DNA of 64,000 bases from Actinernus sp. WN-2022 (GCA_030867875.1 JAOWCC010000577.1:78225740-78289739), one strand, 5' to 3'. Counted from the first letter of the stretch, positions 1 to 11,497 are shown. Numbers and translations: made by a program. Notes: generated by a model from the sequence alone, not told the origin.

Positions 1-489
1 TAAGAACTTATTATTTAACAGACATGCTTTGTAAACAGGCTCTTTTGTTTATCCTAGTTTTGAGGTACTGAATCAAATAATTTAGTCCTCTTTCGTATTC
101 CAAATACTCAATAGACTTCTGTCGAGCACTGAATCGAGAACGTGTTTTGCGCGAACACTGAAAATCGGTTGTAAAGTGTAATCGACATGCTTTCCTGAGC
201 GAAATTGAGAATGCTGTGTACTTACCTTCGACTCTCGAGGAATCCTTGAGATTGTTATAAAAGATATAGTCTGATAAAGGCCAGTTTTTTTTCCTATATC
301 TTGACCACGGCCCACGGTATCCGACCGTTGAAAAGCGGTTTTCACAGAAAGGCTGAAAAAGCACTTTTTTCAAGATTGTAGTGTAAACTTATCCCAGCAT
401 TGAAGCCCTGCTATTTTCTAGCCATATTTTCCAACAAAACTAAATGAAAGTAGAAAAAATAGAAAAAAATGCACTAGATTTGAACATAG
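1..489. other. No recognised gene
   Basis: AT-rich sequence. A minus-strand frame of 120 codons (373-11) is open, but I recognise nothing in it and it has no splice or repeat support. Confidence 0.4.
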
Positions 490-722
490 TTAATATAGTG
501 GAATGGTTATGAAACCCAGCGATCTTCTTTGTTATATGTCTTTGTTAGCTTTTTTCAACCACTACCCTGCACAAAACACAATAGAAATTCCAATGTGTTA
601 ATCAATCAGCCAATAGAAACGTGTGAGTTCAGTCGTTCAGGGGACGCTAATGAACTATGACCCTGCACAATCTTTTGTCTTGCCCCCTTCCAACATAAAT
701 CGCAGCGCCTTTGTTAGCCCCT
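490..722 (-). mobile_element. TTAA-flanked DNA element, truncated copy
   Basis: Starts TTAATATAGTGGAATGG and continues with the inverted sequence of the complete copy at 33108-33395. The inner end stops at TTAGCCCCTATTAA without the second terminal repeat, so this copy has lost one end. Confidence 0.65.
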
Positions 723-1479
723 ATTAACTATGATTTGAATGACAAATTTTCGAACAAATAGCGAGCGATCTTAGGGAAAAACTGATAAGAAAATCGACTA
801 ATTTAGGTGAATAAGTATAAAATTAACTAGAATTAAAGTAGAACAAATTATTAGTAAGTTATTTACCGACCTAGTCGGTCCGGAGAGGAAAAAAGTTGTG
901 CCCGAACTGCCGAAGTCTTGAAAACGGCCCTCGTCGGGCACAGTTTTTCCCGGTCGGTAACTCCGAAGCCCGCCCACGAGAGAACACATCGGGGTGCATC
1001 TGCAAGTACCTCTAAGGAATGCGGGACAACTTTTCATATTTTAATTTCGCTCAAGCTGAGTCTTCACGCCTCTGAGGGTTAGGCGTTATAATCCGCTGTT
1101 TTCTATTGAAATGGTTCTTTTGTTTCCTGTAGTGACAGAAAATAAACAGAGAACATGAGCCATTAAATTGTGGCCTGGCTTTGTCGTTCCCTTTGAGTTT
1201 AGATCAGAGTTGAGATGAAACGCACCGCTAATAATTAAGAGTATTGTTCACTCATTAACGGACTTTATTTACGTCAGTTACTGTGACGTAAATGACTTAG
1301 TTCACAGGAATTGCTCGGCTGAAATTGTTTTACGTTACCGTAATAGCACATTCGTTCAAACGAATTTTGGAAAAGCTATCTAACTTACAAGTTAAATTAA
1401 AAATACGTCGATGGATAGAGAATCCCGGGAACAAAGCGTAGCTGAATTTTGCGTCCAGAGGTTCGGAGCCAGTTACTAA
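723..1479. other. No recognised gene
   Basis: Intergenic sequence with only short frames. A short dyad, ACCGACCTAGTCGGT, sits near 865-880. Nothing else supports a feature. Confidence 0.4.
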
Positions 1480-1560
1480 TCCCTGCTAGCCGGGGTCTCT
1501 CTGCTTTCGCCTCTGGTCACGTCCGGCTCCCCCAACGGAGATACCTCTGCTAGCGAGGGA
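1480..1560. mobile_element. Foldback element, TCCCTGCTAGC ends (degenerate)
   Basis: Starts TCCCTGCTAGCC and ends CTGCTAGCGAGGGA, an imperfect inverted repeat. It matches the ends of the 48-bp foldback at 63262-63309, although the interior here is longer. No target duplication is visible. Confidence 0.4.
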
Positions 1561-1654
1561 AAACCTACTACTGACCAGTTAAAACCTAAACGTCGTTGCG
1601 TTCCGGGCTTTGGAACTTGCTATATCACTCGGAATTAAATTGGCATTATCCAAC

Positions 1655-1702
1655 TAAGCCTGCGCCGCATCCGAAGGTTTAGTTTGGATGCAACGCAGGC
1701 TA
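1655..1702. mobile_element. Short foldback, TAAGCCTGCG...CGCAGGCTA
   Basis: An imperfect hairpin: AGCCTGCGCCGCATCC pairs with GGATGCAACGCAGGCT. It resembles the 74-bp element at 58316-58389, which has CACATCCGGA and CGGATGAAACGCAGGCTA. No clear target duplication. Confidence 0.45.
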
Positions 1703-2069
1703 AACTTGATCGGCTAGTGACTAGTTAAAATCTATACGTGGCTAAACCACTTTGCTTCCCAGGGAACTTGAAACTTACTATTCTGAGTTAAGCCCTAAAC
1801 CGGCGTAGCTGAATCCCTTTGTGTCCCGGGCTTCGGAACTTACTAGTTTTAACAAACATTACCAGAAATGAGAAAATGGCGGATAGCTCATTATGCATAG
1901 CTTTTTCAGGGCATTTAAAAATGGCCAACACTTACAAAGAAATGTATGGAACCAAACATAAAAGGTTTTACATAAAAGGTTTTACATGCAACCTCTAGGA
2001 AACAACACTTACCTGGGGTACCTGAATCGAGAAACGTAAGACATGTCAACGCACAGTATACAGTTCAGC

Positions 2070-2340
2070 GTTGTTACAAAATTACATTAATTACAGGGTT
2101 GACAAGCGTTACAACACAGCTGTTATACTGGGTTATGTACAACTGAACACTTTAACAGCCCAATAATTACTGAATTACAACACAGCACGTTACATCATTT
2201 GAATGTTTAACAACACAGTAATTACTGGTTTACAACTGACATTTTAACAGCACAGTACTTACTGGATTACAACACAGCTTATTACATCAGTTGATTTTTT
2301 AACTACACAGTAATTACGGAAACTTATTAAGCACCTTAAT
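2070..2340. repeat. Degenerate tandem repeat, period about 105 bp
   Basis: Phrases such as TTACAACACAGC and AACACAGTAATTACTGG recur in order, about 105 bp apart, with many differences. The 350 bases before it hold nothing I recognise. Confidence 0.45.
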
Positions 2341-2429
2341 TGTAAGCTTTATGCAGCAACATCAACTCCAGTGTATCAAAAAGTGACATGCTAGAAAATG
2401 ATAAAGAACTTAAGAATTTAATTAAATAT

Positions 2430-2910
2430 AATTAAACTTAATATGCTTCGTCTTAATTACTGGCTGGGATACTTAGACTTAGTGTTTTCCTTTAAGTGCA
2501 AATCAGGCATCTTTAATCTGGATATCAATCATTATACTTCATACAGTCAGGGGCGTTTCTGCAGTGGCCAAACTGGACTTATCTTAATACTCAGTATGCA
2601 AGAACCTCCCTTCTTTGTGCCTCTTGTTCACTTCTGGAATTGTATTCCTGATACTATTAAAGCTGCCCAGTCTCTCACTTCCTTCAAATGACAACTAAAT
2701 CATTTTATTTTATGCAGTTACAGAATGTTTTTGATGGCGACAATATTAGATCATATATAAAGTAATTTGTCCGAAATGTCATGTTGAGTATAAAATAATT
2801 ATTGATAAGTAATTATTTTCCCTAAGATACCATTCTTCTTTCCTAGTAATTTTTTACTGTTGCCTTAACGTAATTATCTATCCTATACAAATTAAATTAA
2901 ATTAAATTAT
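2430..2910 (+). pseudogene. 3' end of a LINE reverse-transcriptase ORF
   Basis: An 82-codon frame (2443-2691) reads YLDLVFSFKCKSGIFNLDIN and ends VHFWNCIPDTIKAAQSLTSF. That W-N-x-(L/I)-P-x-x-I...S-L-x-x-F pattern is the C-terminal tail of ORF2 in CR1/L2/Jockey-group LINEs. The sequence becomes TTAAA-rich near 2890-2910, a likely 3' tail. All upstream RT domains are missing, as expected from 5' truncation. Confidence 0.65.
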
Positions 2911-3017
2911 ATTATTTAGTATATTTAACTTGATATAGGGCCACATAGTAAAATACCAGGTATTCTAAGGTTAAAATACCAGGTACCGTGATAACCTGAT
3001 GAGTTCTGAGGTTTACT

Positions 3018-3416
3018 TAAAATGCCAGATGAAATGCCAGATGCCGGATAGAAATGCCAGATGAAATGCCAGATGAAATACCAGATAGAAATGCCAGATG
3101 AAATGCCAGATAGAAATGCCAGACGGAAATGCCAGATAGAAATGCCAGTTAGAAAAATGCCAGATGAAATACCAGATAGAAATACCAGATGAAATGCCAG
3201 ATAGAAATGCCAGATAGAAATGCCAGATAGAAATGCCAGATAGAAATGCCAGATAGAAATGCCAGATAGAATGCCAGATAGAAATGCCAGATGAAAGCCA
3301 GATAGAAATGCCAGATAGAAATGCTAGATAGAAATGCCAGATAGAAATGCCAGATAAAAATGCCAGATAGAAATGCCAAATAGAAATGCCAGATAGAAAT
3401 GCCAGATAGAATGCTT
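3018..3416. repeat. Minisatellite, 12-14 bp units (AAATGCCAGATAG)
   Basis: About 30 head-to-tail copies of GAAATGCCAGATA and its one-base-shorter form. Minus-strand frames reading ISIWHFYLAFLSG repeats are a by-product of the periodicity and not genes. Confidence 0.85.
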
Positions 3417-3529
3417 GATATACCATTACGTCACTTGGTAGGATGCGGATGTGACGTCACTTGATAGCGAGATGCTGCGGGATTACAGCGCGCAACAGGT
3501 AACCCAAATGAAGAAACTAAGTTCGAAAG

Positions 3530-3842
3530 AAGGCCCGTGGCATTCAGATTTAGAGTACATGTTAGAAATTAGACTGAAAAATTGACCACCTATATCATAA
3601 TTAAGTAACTTCTTTAGGAAACCAGGGTGCCAAACCGAATCAAATGCTTTTTGGAAATCTACAAAACAACAAAATAATTTTCCTTTTGGTGTATTGGTGA
3701 CATATTTGTCAACCAGAGTGTGTAAAGAAAATATATGGTCAGCTGTTCTATTACCTGGTACAAAACCAATTTGTAAAAGATGTAAAAGTTTCCTGCTTTT
3801 TAGCAGAGTGTGCAGTCTTTTATTAAGAATAGAACAAAATAG
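3530..3842 (-). pseudogene. LINE reverse-transcriptase fragment (central RT)
   Basis: The reverse complement reads LHLLQIGFVPGNRTADHIFS, then CCFVDFQKAFDSVWH and LLNYDI. These are RT motif 2a/A regions (the first catalytic Asp lies in FVDFQKAFDSV). The frame is open over about 300 nt but has no start and stops abruptly at both ends; no YADD region follows. It is a fragment of a LINE different from the one at 7.4-11.9 kb. Confidence 0.75.
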
Positions 3843-4089
3843 CGGTGCTCCCCGAGTAACCCATCGGAGATAGCGCAGAGGAGTCGGCTGTTTTTAGACG
3901 ACTGATTTTCCTTTATTATATTTCCTGTTATATCTAAAAAGGTACGAGTCACGCAAATTGACACTTCGATAACAAACCGCAGTCATTGTCCCTGCGCGGT
4001 CATTGATAAGGAGCCCAGGAAAACAATATACGGGAGAGAAGTATGGGAAACGGTTCTCTTCCTACATTATTTGCAGCTTACCATTTGTG
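3843..4089. other. No recognised gene
   Basis: Sequence between an RT fragment and the tandem units; nothing recognised. Confidence 0.3.
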
Positions 4090-4719
4090 ATGATTTGATC
4101 AGGGGAGGGGTGGTACTCCACTCATATTATTTATTAGGAGTGGAGTAGGGGAGTTATCAGTCGCGGTGACTTTCTGCTCTCTGTTCCCCTAGTACATTTA
4201 TGTAATTTAATTTTTTTGTTTTTCATCATTTGAACATTATGATATGTTTTTCTCGTATGTAAATTAAAGAAATTGACCTTTTACTGTAAACACTACTTAT
4301 TCATGTAACACACGTATACAATTTAAAGTCTGCTGTTCTGTTGTACTGGAGGTTCCGAGTACTAAAATATGATTGTCTCGATGTTTATATTTATCTCATA
4401 TCATAATTTGTATCCTGTCCATCCTGCCGATAGAGCTGCCACTATATTTCACTACTATTCTTTCTACAGTCATGTTAATTGTATTCGTGGTCAATTCGTG
4501 TGCCTCTGTGTAACTTTATCTGCTGTGTTCATAACTGAAATGCATGTTGGTTATCTCTAATTAAAAGCTAAATTACCTTCATTCACAAAAATTCAGTCTT
4601 GTCACTGGTGTATATTACAGAGTTCAATAAAGGGAATTGTTCGAAGCCTTCCTCGCTCGTGAGAGGATTCTCGTTTAACAGCTCTAACGAAAGTTAAGCA
4701 TGCGCCAATAATCTCGTCA

Positions 4720-4806
4720 CTCGTGGTCTAGCGGTTACTGTTTGGTTAGGATTGTGTCAGTCGTTCTATAAATCTTAGCTTCCTGGATTCGATTCCTACG
4801 GTGAGC
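4720..4806 (+). repeat. tRNA-like pol III promoter segment, unit copy 1
   Basis: TGGTCTAGCGGTTA fits a tRNA A box and GGATTCGATTCCTAC fits a B box, about 55 bp apart. The acceptor stem cannot be closed, so this is a tRNA-derived (SINE-like) module and not a tRNA gene. Confidence 0.5.
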
Positions 4807-5007
4807 GTAGTGAATTTTTTTTTCAACTAGAGGCTCCCCAATTCCTTGTAAAATTTATAAGTGCCGCTTCGGGTGCTCGGGAAATATTCAAAGTCCCCAA
4901 ATTCTTCATAGTTTATAACATAGGGAGTTTTGTGACGCAGTCTGCGAGGTTGTTACACCGAGGTAAAGCCCCTATTGTAGAACTCTCCACTTACAAGATC
5001 TAGGCAC

Positions 5008-5062
5008 CTGAAGAAGGCTAGTTTGGCTAGCCGAAATATAGTACCTTTAAAACTATATACAC
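5008..5062 (+). other. Hammerhead-ribozyme-like motif, copy 1
   Basis: CTGAAGA, a hairpin GGCTAG-TTTGG-CTAGCC, then GAAA and a second hairpin TATAGT...ACTATA. The order matches the hammerhead core CUGANGA / stem II / GAAA / stem III. There is one extra A before stem II, and stem I does not close well, so activity is doubtful. Confidence 0.3.
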
Positions 5063-5952
5063 GTTGTTTCAACTTTGCTATAGTCTATCCGCAGTCTGTG
5101 GCTTCCGGTTGACCTTTTCGACATTATGCGGCGCCAAAGCGGCGCGGTGTTCAAGTATGTGCACTTGAACGACTTGAACAGCGTGAGCTGATTGGTTGGG
5201 GGCGAAATACCTCGACTTGGAAAATAAAAGTAACAAGAGGCTGGGAACAGCCTTAACTCGGGCTGTGTACACATAAGCGTCACCATTTTTTCTACATTCT
5301 TAACATTCCAGACATTCCATTCTAAGGCGTGGTCACAGGGGAGGGGTGGTACTTCACTCCTATTATTTATTAGGAGTGGGGTAGGGGAGTTATCAGTCGC
5401 GGTGACTTTCTGCTCTCTGCTCCCCTAGTATATTTATGTAATTTAATATTTTGTTTTTCATCATATGAACATTAGATATGTTTTTCTCGTACGTAAATTA
5501 AAGAAATTGACCTTTTACTGTAAACACTACTTATTCATGTAACACACGTCTACAATTTACAGTCTGCTGTTCTGTTGTACTGGAGGTTCCGAGTACTAAA
5601 ATATGATTGTCTCAATGTTTATATTTATCTCATATCATAATTTGTATCCTGTCCATCCTGCCGATAGAGCTACCACTATATTTCACTACTGTTCTTTCTA
5701 CAGTCATTTTAATTGTATTCGTGGTCAATTCGTGTGCCTCTGTGTAACTTTATCTGCTGTGTTCATAACCGAAATGCATGTTGGTTATCTCTCATTAAAA
5801 GCTAAATTACTGTCATTCACAAAAAATCAGTCTTGTCCGTGGTGTATATTACAGAGTTACGTAAAGGGAACTGTTCGAAGCCTTCCTCGCTCGTGACAGG
5901 ATTCTCGTTTAACAGCTCTAACGAAAGTTAAGCATGCGCCAATAATCTCGTC

Positions 5953-6040
5953 ACTCGTGGTCTAGCGGTTACTGTTTGGGTAGGATTGTGTCAGTCGTTC
6001 TATAAATCTTAGCTTCCTGGATTCGATTCCTACGCTGATC
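5953..6040 (+). repeat. tRNA-like pol III promoter segment, unit copy 2
   Basis: The same A-box-like and B-box-like motifs as copy 1, both retained (GGATTCGATTCCTAC). Confidence 0.5.
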
Positions 6041-6642
6041 GTAGTGAATTTTTTTTCAAGTAGAGGCTCCCCAATTCCTTGTAAAATGTATAAGTGCCGC
6101 TTCGGGTGCTCGTGAAATATTCTAAGTCCCAAATTATTCATAGTTTATAACAAAGGGAGTTTTGTGACTCAGTCTGTGAGGTTGTTACACCGAGGTAAAG
6201 CTCCTATTTTAGAACTCTCCACCTTTTACTGTAAACACTACTTATTCATGTAACACACGTCTACAATTTACAGTCTGCTGTTCTGTTGTACTGGAGGTTC
6301 CGAGTACTAAAATATGATTGTCTCAATGTTTATATTTATCTCATATCATAATTTGTATCCTGTCCATCCTGCCGATAGTGCTGCCACTATTCACTACTGT
6401 TCTTTCTACAGTCATGTTAATTGTATTCGTGGTCAATTCGTGTGCCTCTGTATAACTTTATCTGCTGTGTTCATAACTGAAATGCATGTTGGTTATCTCT
6501 AATTAAAAGCTAAATTACCGTCATTCAGAAAAATTCAGTCTTGTCCGTGGTGTATATTACAGAGTTACATAAAGGGAACTGTTCGACTGAAGCCTTCCTC
6601 GCTCGAGAGAGGATTCTCGTTTAACAGCTTTAATAATCTCGT

Positions 6643-6720
6643 CACTCGTGGTCTAGCGGTTACTGTTTGGGTAGGATTGTGTCAGTCGTTCTATAAATCT
6701 TAGCTTCCTGGATTCGATTA
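6643..6720 (+). repeat. tRNA-like segment, unit copy 3 (B box cut)
   Basis: A-box-like TGGTCTAGCGGTTA is intact, but the sequence breaks after GGATTCGATT and joins AAATTTATAAG, removing the end of the B box and about 130 bp that copies 1 and 2 retain. Confidence 0.45.
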
Positions 6721-6875
6721 AATTTATAAGTGCCGCTTCGGGTGCTCGGGAAATATTCTTAGTTCCAAATTATTCATAGTTTATAACAAAGGGAGTTTTG
6801 TGACGCAGTCTGTGAGGTTGTTACACCGAGGTAAAGCCCCTATTTTAGAACTCTCCACTTACAACATCTAGGCAC

Positions 6876-6931
6876 CTGAAGAAGGCTAGTTTGGCTAGCC
6901 GAAATATAGTACCTTTAAAACTATATACACG
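6876..6931 (+). other. Hammerhead-ribozyme-like motif, copy 3
   Basis: The same core as at 5008-5062, unchanged in the second tandem unit that keeps this region. Confidence 0.3.
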
Positions 6932-7143
6932 TTGTTTCAGCTTTGCTATAGTCCTCAGGATAGAGTAAAAACTCTATCCGCAGTCTGTGGCTTCCGGTTG
7001 ACCTTTTCGACATTATGCGGCGCCAAAGTGGCACGGTGTTCAAGTGTGTGCACTTGAACTACTTGAACAGCGTGAGCTGATTGGTTGGGGGGAAAATACC
7101 TCGACTTGGAAAATAAAACGAATAATAAACACTTGCGATTTAA

Positions 7144-7280
7144 GACTCGGGCCTGCCCACAGGCAGCCCGAGTAATAATAAACACTTGCGATTTAAGACT
7201 CGGGCCTGCCCACAGGCAGCCCGAGTAATAAACACTTGCGATTTCTGACCCGAGCCGGCCAAAGGCCTGGCCCGAGTAAT
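7144..7280. repeat. Three tandem hairpin repeats (CTCGGGC...GCCCGAG)
   Basis: Each unit holds ACTCGGGCCTGCC-CACA-GGCAGCCCGAGT or a close variant, followed by AATAAACACTTGCGATTT. The third unit has compensating changes (CCCGAGCCGGCC / GGCCTGGCCCGAG), so pairing is largely kept while sequence drifts. A related, more decayed copy lies near 39505-39550. Confidence 0.7.
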
Positions 7281-7282
7281 AA

Positions 7283-7440
7283 AGCTCCGTCCACACGAAT
7301 ACGTTTTCAAAAGTTTGCTTTTCCATTTCACTGTAAACGGTATGAAAGTATTGCATCCACATGCACGACCGTCATCAGATCTTTCCCCCCGTGCACACGA
7401 GATGGATACAAGCGACTAACTTTGTGTCTTCGGTCGGTCA
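7283..7440. mobile_element. Dispersed MITE fragment (GTCCACACGAATACG family)
   Basis: AAAGCTCCGTCCACACGAAT and the following bases are shared with 47594 onward. The other half of this repeat type appears at 12930-13060. It may be one element split by the LINE and Harbinger insertions, or two independent copies. Confidence 0.5.
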
Positions 7441-7579
7441 GCGGTCGGACAGGATGGAAGCCATGTTTCATCGCTCGCTGAAATCGACATCTATCGCTGA
7501 AATTAACATCTATTTAGCGTTCATCCTTTTCTCAATATTGTCCTTTGATGTTTATTGTTTGAATGTTACGTGTTCTACC

Positions 7580-8347
7580 ATGCCGGATTTCATTACCGCT
7601 GATAAATTGAGAAGCTTACTAGATGAGAAGCTGGCACCATTGAACTCGAAGGTTACAGAGTTAAGCGGAAGACTCGAAGAAATTATGTCGTTCATTGACA
7701 TGTCCAATGCTAAATATGAGGAAGTTATTACCAAGATGAATGAACAGGAGTCAGAGAGAAGATAAATAATAGCGGAAAATAAAATACTGAAGTCTGCTGT
7801 ACAGTCGCTGGAAGACAGCTTAATTAAACTTAAAGAAGCCCACAACGACATGGAGCAATACTCGAGGAGGGAGTGTGTCGAAATACAAGGCATCCCTCCA
7901 GCACATGATTCTAGAGAGGAGAATACCAACGATCTTGTGACAAAGATCGGAGAGCTCATGGGAGTCGATATAGATGAAGATGACATCTCAGTCAGCCATC
8001 GTCTCCCTATAAGCAAGCGATACAAGGGAAAGAGAACGATCCCAGCGATCATAGTGAAATTTGTGCGACGTGATACCAAAGAAAAATTATATCGAGCACG
8101 TAAGGAGCTGAAGAACTACACCGTTGAAGATCTTGGTTATACTGGCATTTCGAATCACATCTATGTTAATGAAAGCCTAACGGAAAGGAACAAAGAGCTA
8201 TTTGGTCACTGTTTGAAAGCTAAGAAGAACCTCAAGTATGCTTTCGCGTGGACACTAAATGGGAAAAGCTTTATTCGCAAAGACCAAGACGCCCCTGTGA
8301 TCAGCATCAAGAACAGGGACTGTCTTGTCAAATTACTGTCAAGATAA
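7580..8347 (+). pseudogene. LINE ORF1 protein (RNA-binding), one in-frame stop
   Basis: The frame runs from ATG at 7580 to TAA at 8345. TAA at 7763-7765 interrupts it; reading continues in the same frame on both sides. The N-terminal third is a likely coiled coil (LRSLLDEKLAPLNSKVTELS...). After the stop comes MEQYSRRECVEIQGIPP, the entry to an RRM-like ORF1p domain, then SVSHRLPISK and IIVKFVRRDTKEKLYRARKE. The product would coat LINE RNA. A frame open from 7361 adds upstream residues, but MPDFITADKL at 7580 is the more family-like start. Confidence 0.75.
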
Positions 8348-8442
8348 GTATAGTTATGCGATTAAACTCTTGTAAGTTACGCTAACTATAGACGATCCAA
8401 TTTTAGTTTTATATTCCCCTTGTTTAGGGGCTGTTTGTAATA

Positions 8443-11400
8443 ATGACAAATAATATCTCTGACAGGATCTCGCAACTTGATAATTTGCCTTTCCTTAATA
8501 TAACTTCTTTAGCCTCAAACATTCCTCACCTTACGAATTCAGATATTGATTTGAATATGCCAGATGATCATAATTTTAACTACTATAGCACTCATGAGTT
8601 TAACAGTAATCACGATATTACTGAATGCTCATTAGACTTTAAAGCATTTTCTGCTCTAAACTGCAATATAAGAAGCTTAGCAGCTAACCATGATAACTTA
8701 ATACATATGTTATCTGAACTAAATTTTCCATTTTCCTTGATTGGACTATCAGAAATTAAATTTAGAGCTGATAAACAGGCCTTGACAAATACCAACATAC
8801 CAGGATATAATTTTATTTTCGAACCCAGTCTTTCAAATGCAGGAGGTGTTGCTTTCTATGTTAAAAATAATTTAAATTTCACTATTCGATCAAAATTTAC
8901 TACTTCTAATCTTGATTTTGAAACTCTCTGGATAGAAATTAATTTTAAAGACCAACCTAACCTAATATGTGGAGTAATCTATAGGCATCCAAACGGAAAT
9001 TTAGATAATTTTATGGACTATATCAACTTGACCATTGATCAAATCCACCGGGAAAATAAACTTTGTTTGATTATGGGAGATTTTAATATTGACCTTTTAA
9101 AATATGATTCCCATGCTGGCTCTGAAAATTTTATTAATACTCTTGGCTCTTTTTTTTTTCAACCACAAATCTTACAGCCTACCAGAATTACTGACCACTC
9201 GTCTACGTTGATTGATAATATATTCTTTAATTCAATTGAACATTTTATTATTAGTGGCAATTTAGTATATGATTTAACAGATCATTTGCCTAATTTTATT
9301 ATCTTCAATAAATTTTCCACTCTCCCACCTAGTGTAAAAATCTATAAGAGAGATTACTCTAAATTCGAGGAAACAACCTTGATTAATGAAATACAATCCA
9401 TTAACTGGGAAACTGTTTTTACATCTGATTGTGAACCATCTGGTATGTTTGATTCCTTCTATGATAAAATATCAGGAATAATAGATAAACATATCCCCAT
9501 AAAGCAAATATCAAGAAGAGAATTGAAATTTAAGTCTAAACCCTGGATAACACCTGCAATTAAAGTGTCTATACAAGTAAAAAATAGATTATATAAGAAA
9601 TATCTAAAGACAAAATCTATTTATTACCACCAAATTTAAATACTATAGAAACAAAGTAAATCACCTTTTAAAGATTAGTAAAAGACAATACTATAATATA
9701 TATTTTTTAGAAAATATCAATGATAGCAAAAGAGTTTGGAATGGAATTAAAGAAATAATACATTTTAAGCCGAAGGCTAGTTTGAAGGCTGTTAAAATTG
9801 TTGAAAATAATTCAGAAATAACTGACCCCAAAATGATTGCCAATGCTTTTAATGCATATTTTGCAAATGTAGGAAATAATCTCGCTAATTTAATACCAGA
9901 TGTTCAGAAATCACCATTAGATTACTTAAAGCATCCATCATGTAATAGTTTTTACATGTTCCCTGTTACTACTAATGAAATTGAGATAGAGATTGCTAAC
10001 TTTAAAATTGGTAAGGCTGCTGGCCCTTTTAGTATACCTGTTTCTGTTCTCAAGATTCTTAAAACCGTAATTTCAAAGCCTCTAGAAACCCTGTTTAATG
10101 TTTCTTTTTCAGTTGGGATAGTACCGACCAGTCTTAAAATAGCCAACGTAATACCTATATATAAAAAAGATTCTCAAACCTGCCTGTGCAACTATCGTCC
10201 AATTTCTCTCCTCTCTATTTTCAATAAACTCTTAGAGAAGCTTGTATGTAGCAGACTGCTAGATTTTCTTAAAAGAAAAAACGTTTTATTTGACAAGCAA
10301 TTTGGCTTTCGTACTAAACATTCCACTGACCATGCAGTACTTAGTATAATTGAAAAAATACAAACAGCAATTGATGAGCGTGATTTTTCGTGTGGAATTT
10401 TTTTAGATTTTAGCAAGGCCTTTGATACGGTTAATCATGAAATCTTAATAAAAAAACTGGAGTACTATGGTATAAGAGGTGTAGCTAAAAAGTGGTTTAC
10501 CTCATATCTTAGTAACCGGCAGCAAACTGTAACAGTTAATAATGTAACTTCAACCCAATCAACTATTTCCTGCGGTATTCCCCAAGGATCTGTCCTGGGT
10601 CCAATATTATTCCTAATTTATATTAATGATTTTCATCTTTGTTCATCCCTCTTTGACTTTCACCTTTTTGCTGATGATGCTAATTTATTTTGTAAACATA
10701 AGAATCTTGATATACTACAATCTAGTATTAATAATGATTTAGCCAATATTCACATCTGGCTTTGTGCTAATAAGCTTTCATTAAATATAGAAAAATCTAA
10801 TTTTGTTCTGTTTCATCCTCCTCAAAGGAAATTAATGTCCAATTTTGCATTAACATTGAATAATGAGCAATTACGACAAGAGAAATGCATTAAATATCTT
10901 GGCATATTAATTGATTCAAATCTTAGTTGGAAATTACAGGTTGAATACATTGCCAAAAAGATAAAAAGAAGTGTTGGAATATTATCTAAACTTCGTTATT
11001 ATGTAGACATTAGTATCCTAACCAACCTTTATTATGCCCTCATTTACCCTTTTTTGATATATGGGATAATCGTTTGGGGTAACACATACCCGACAACTAC
11101 TCAACCTCTCTTTGTTCTTCAAAAAAAGGCCTTGCGTATTATGACCTTTTCAAAATTTGATGAACACTCAAGCCCTTTATTTAAGTCACAAAATATTATT
11201 AAGCTGCGTGATCTTGTTACACTACATATTGCAGTTTTTATGTTCAAGTTCCACAATCAAATGCTACCTTCAGTCTTTAATACATTTTTTACCTCAGTTG
11301 GAAGTATTCACAATTATAACACAAGATCTGCAGCTAGACAGTCTTATTATCTTCCTAGAGCAAGAACAAATTATGGCAAATTCAATATAAGGTTTCAAGG

Positions 11401-11497
11401 GCCCAAAGTGTGGAATTCATTTGATTTACATGTCAAATCCACCTCCCTCAAGAAATTTAAAGAAAACCTAAAAACAGAATTCCTATGCAAATATTAG
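8443..11497 (+). pseudogene. LINE ORF2: AP endonuclease and reverse transcriptase, one frameshift
   Basis: The first part (8443-9639) is an exonuclease/endonuclease/phosphatase domain. Catalytic residues fall in LNCNIRSL (about 74), GLSEIKF (Glu about 104), MGDFNID (Asp about 213) and TDHLP (Asp-His about 280). At 9633-9640 (CAAATTTAAA) the reading frame shifts; the new frame is open from 9638 to TAG at 11495. It contains [45 protein letters not shown] and the catalytic FADD (10667-10678), then the tail GPKVWNSFDLHVKSTSLKKF. One base in a short A/T run separates an otherwise intact protein of about 1,017 residues. Confidence 0.85.

Larger units (their letters stand above)
4090..7117. repeat. 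Three tandem copies of a large repeat unit
   Basis: Copy 1 runs about 4095-5330. Copy 2 begins at 5335 with GGGGAGGGGTGGTACTTCAC. Copy 3 joins at 6222 (CCTTTTACTGTAAAC). The spacing is 1230 bp from copy 1 to 2 but only about 713 bp from 2 to 3, because copy 2 lacks its end and copy 3 its beginning. Each unit has a closely similar 60-codon frame (starting MIVSMFIFISYHNLYPVHPA), a tRNA-like segment, and (copies 1 and 3) a hammerhead-like segment and a GC-rich tail. The frames have no known relative and I do not call them genes. Confidence 0.75.

Noticed and set aside
11..373. 120-codon minus-strand frame at the left edge as a gene
   Set aside because: No recognisable domain, no splice or context support, and it is within the length expected by chance.
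3018..3416. CRISPR array
   Set aside because: The units are contiguous with no unique spacers, and the context is eukaryotic. The arrays at 30265 and 37744 fail for the same reason.
3013..3426. Overlapping minus-strand frames reading ISIWHFYLAFLSG repeats
   Set aside because: They follow directly from a 12-14 bp minisatellite; the sequence has no codon structure beyond the repeat.
4369..6502. Three closely similar 60-90 codon frames (MIVSMFIF...) that might be a gene family
   Set aside because: They occur once per tandem DNA unit and non-coding parts of the unit are equally conserved, so frame conservation is explained by recent duplication. No recognised domain.
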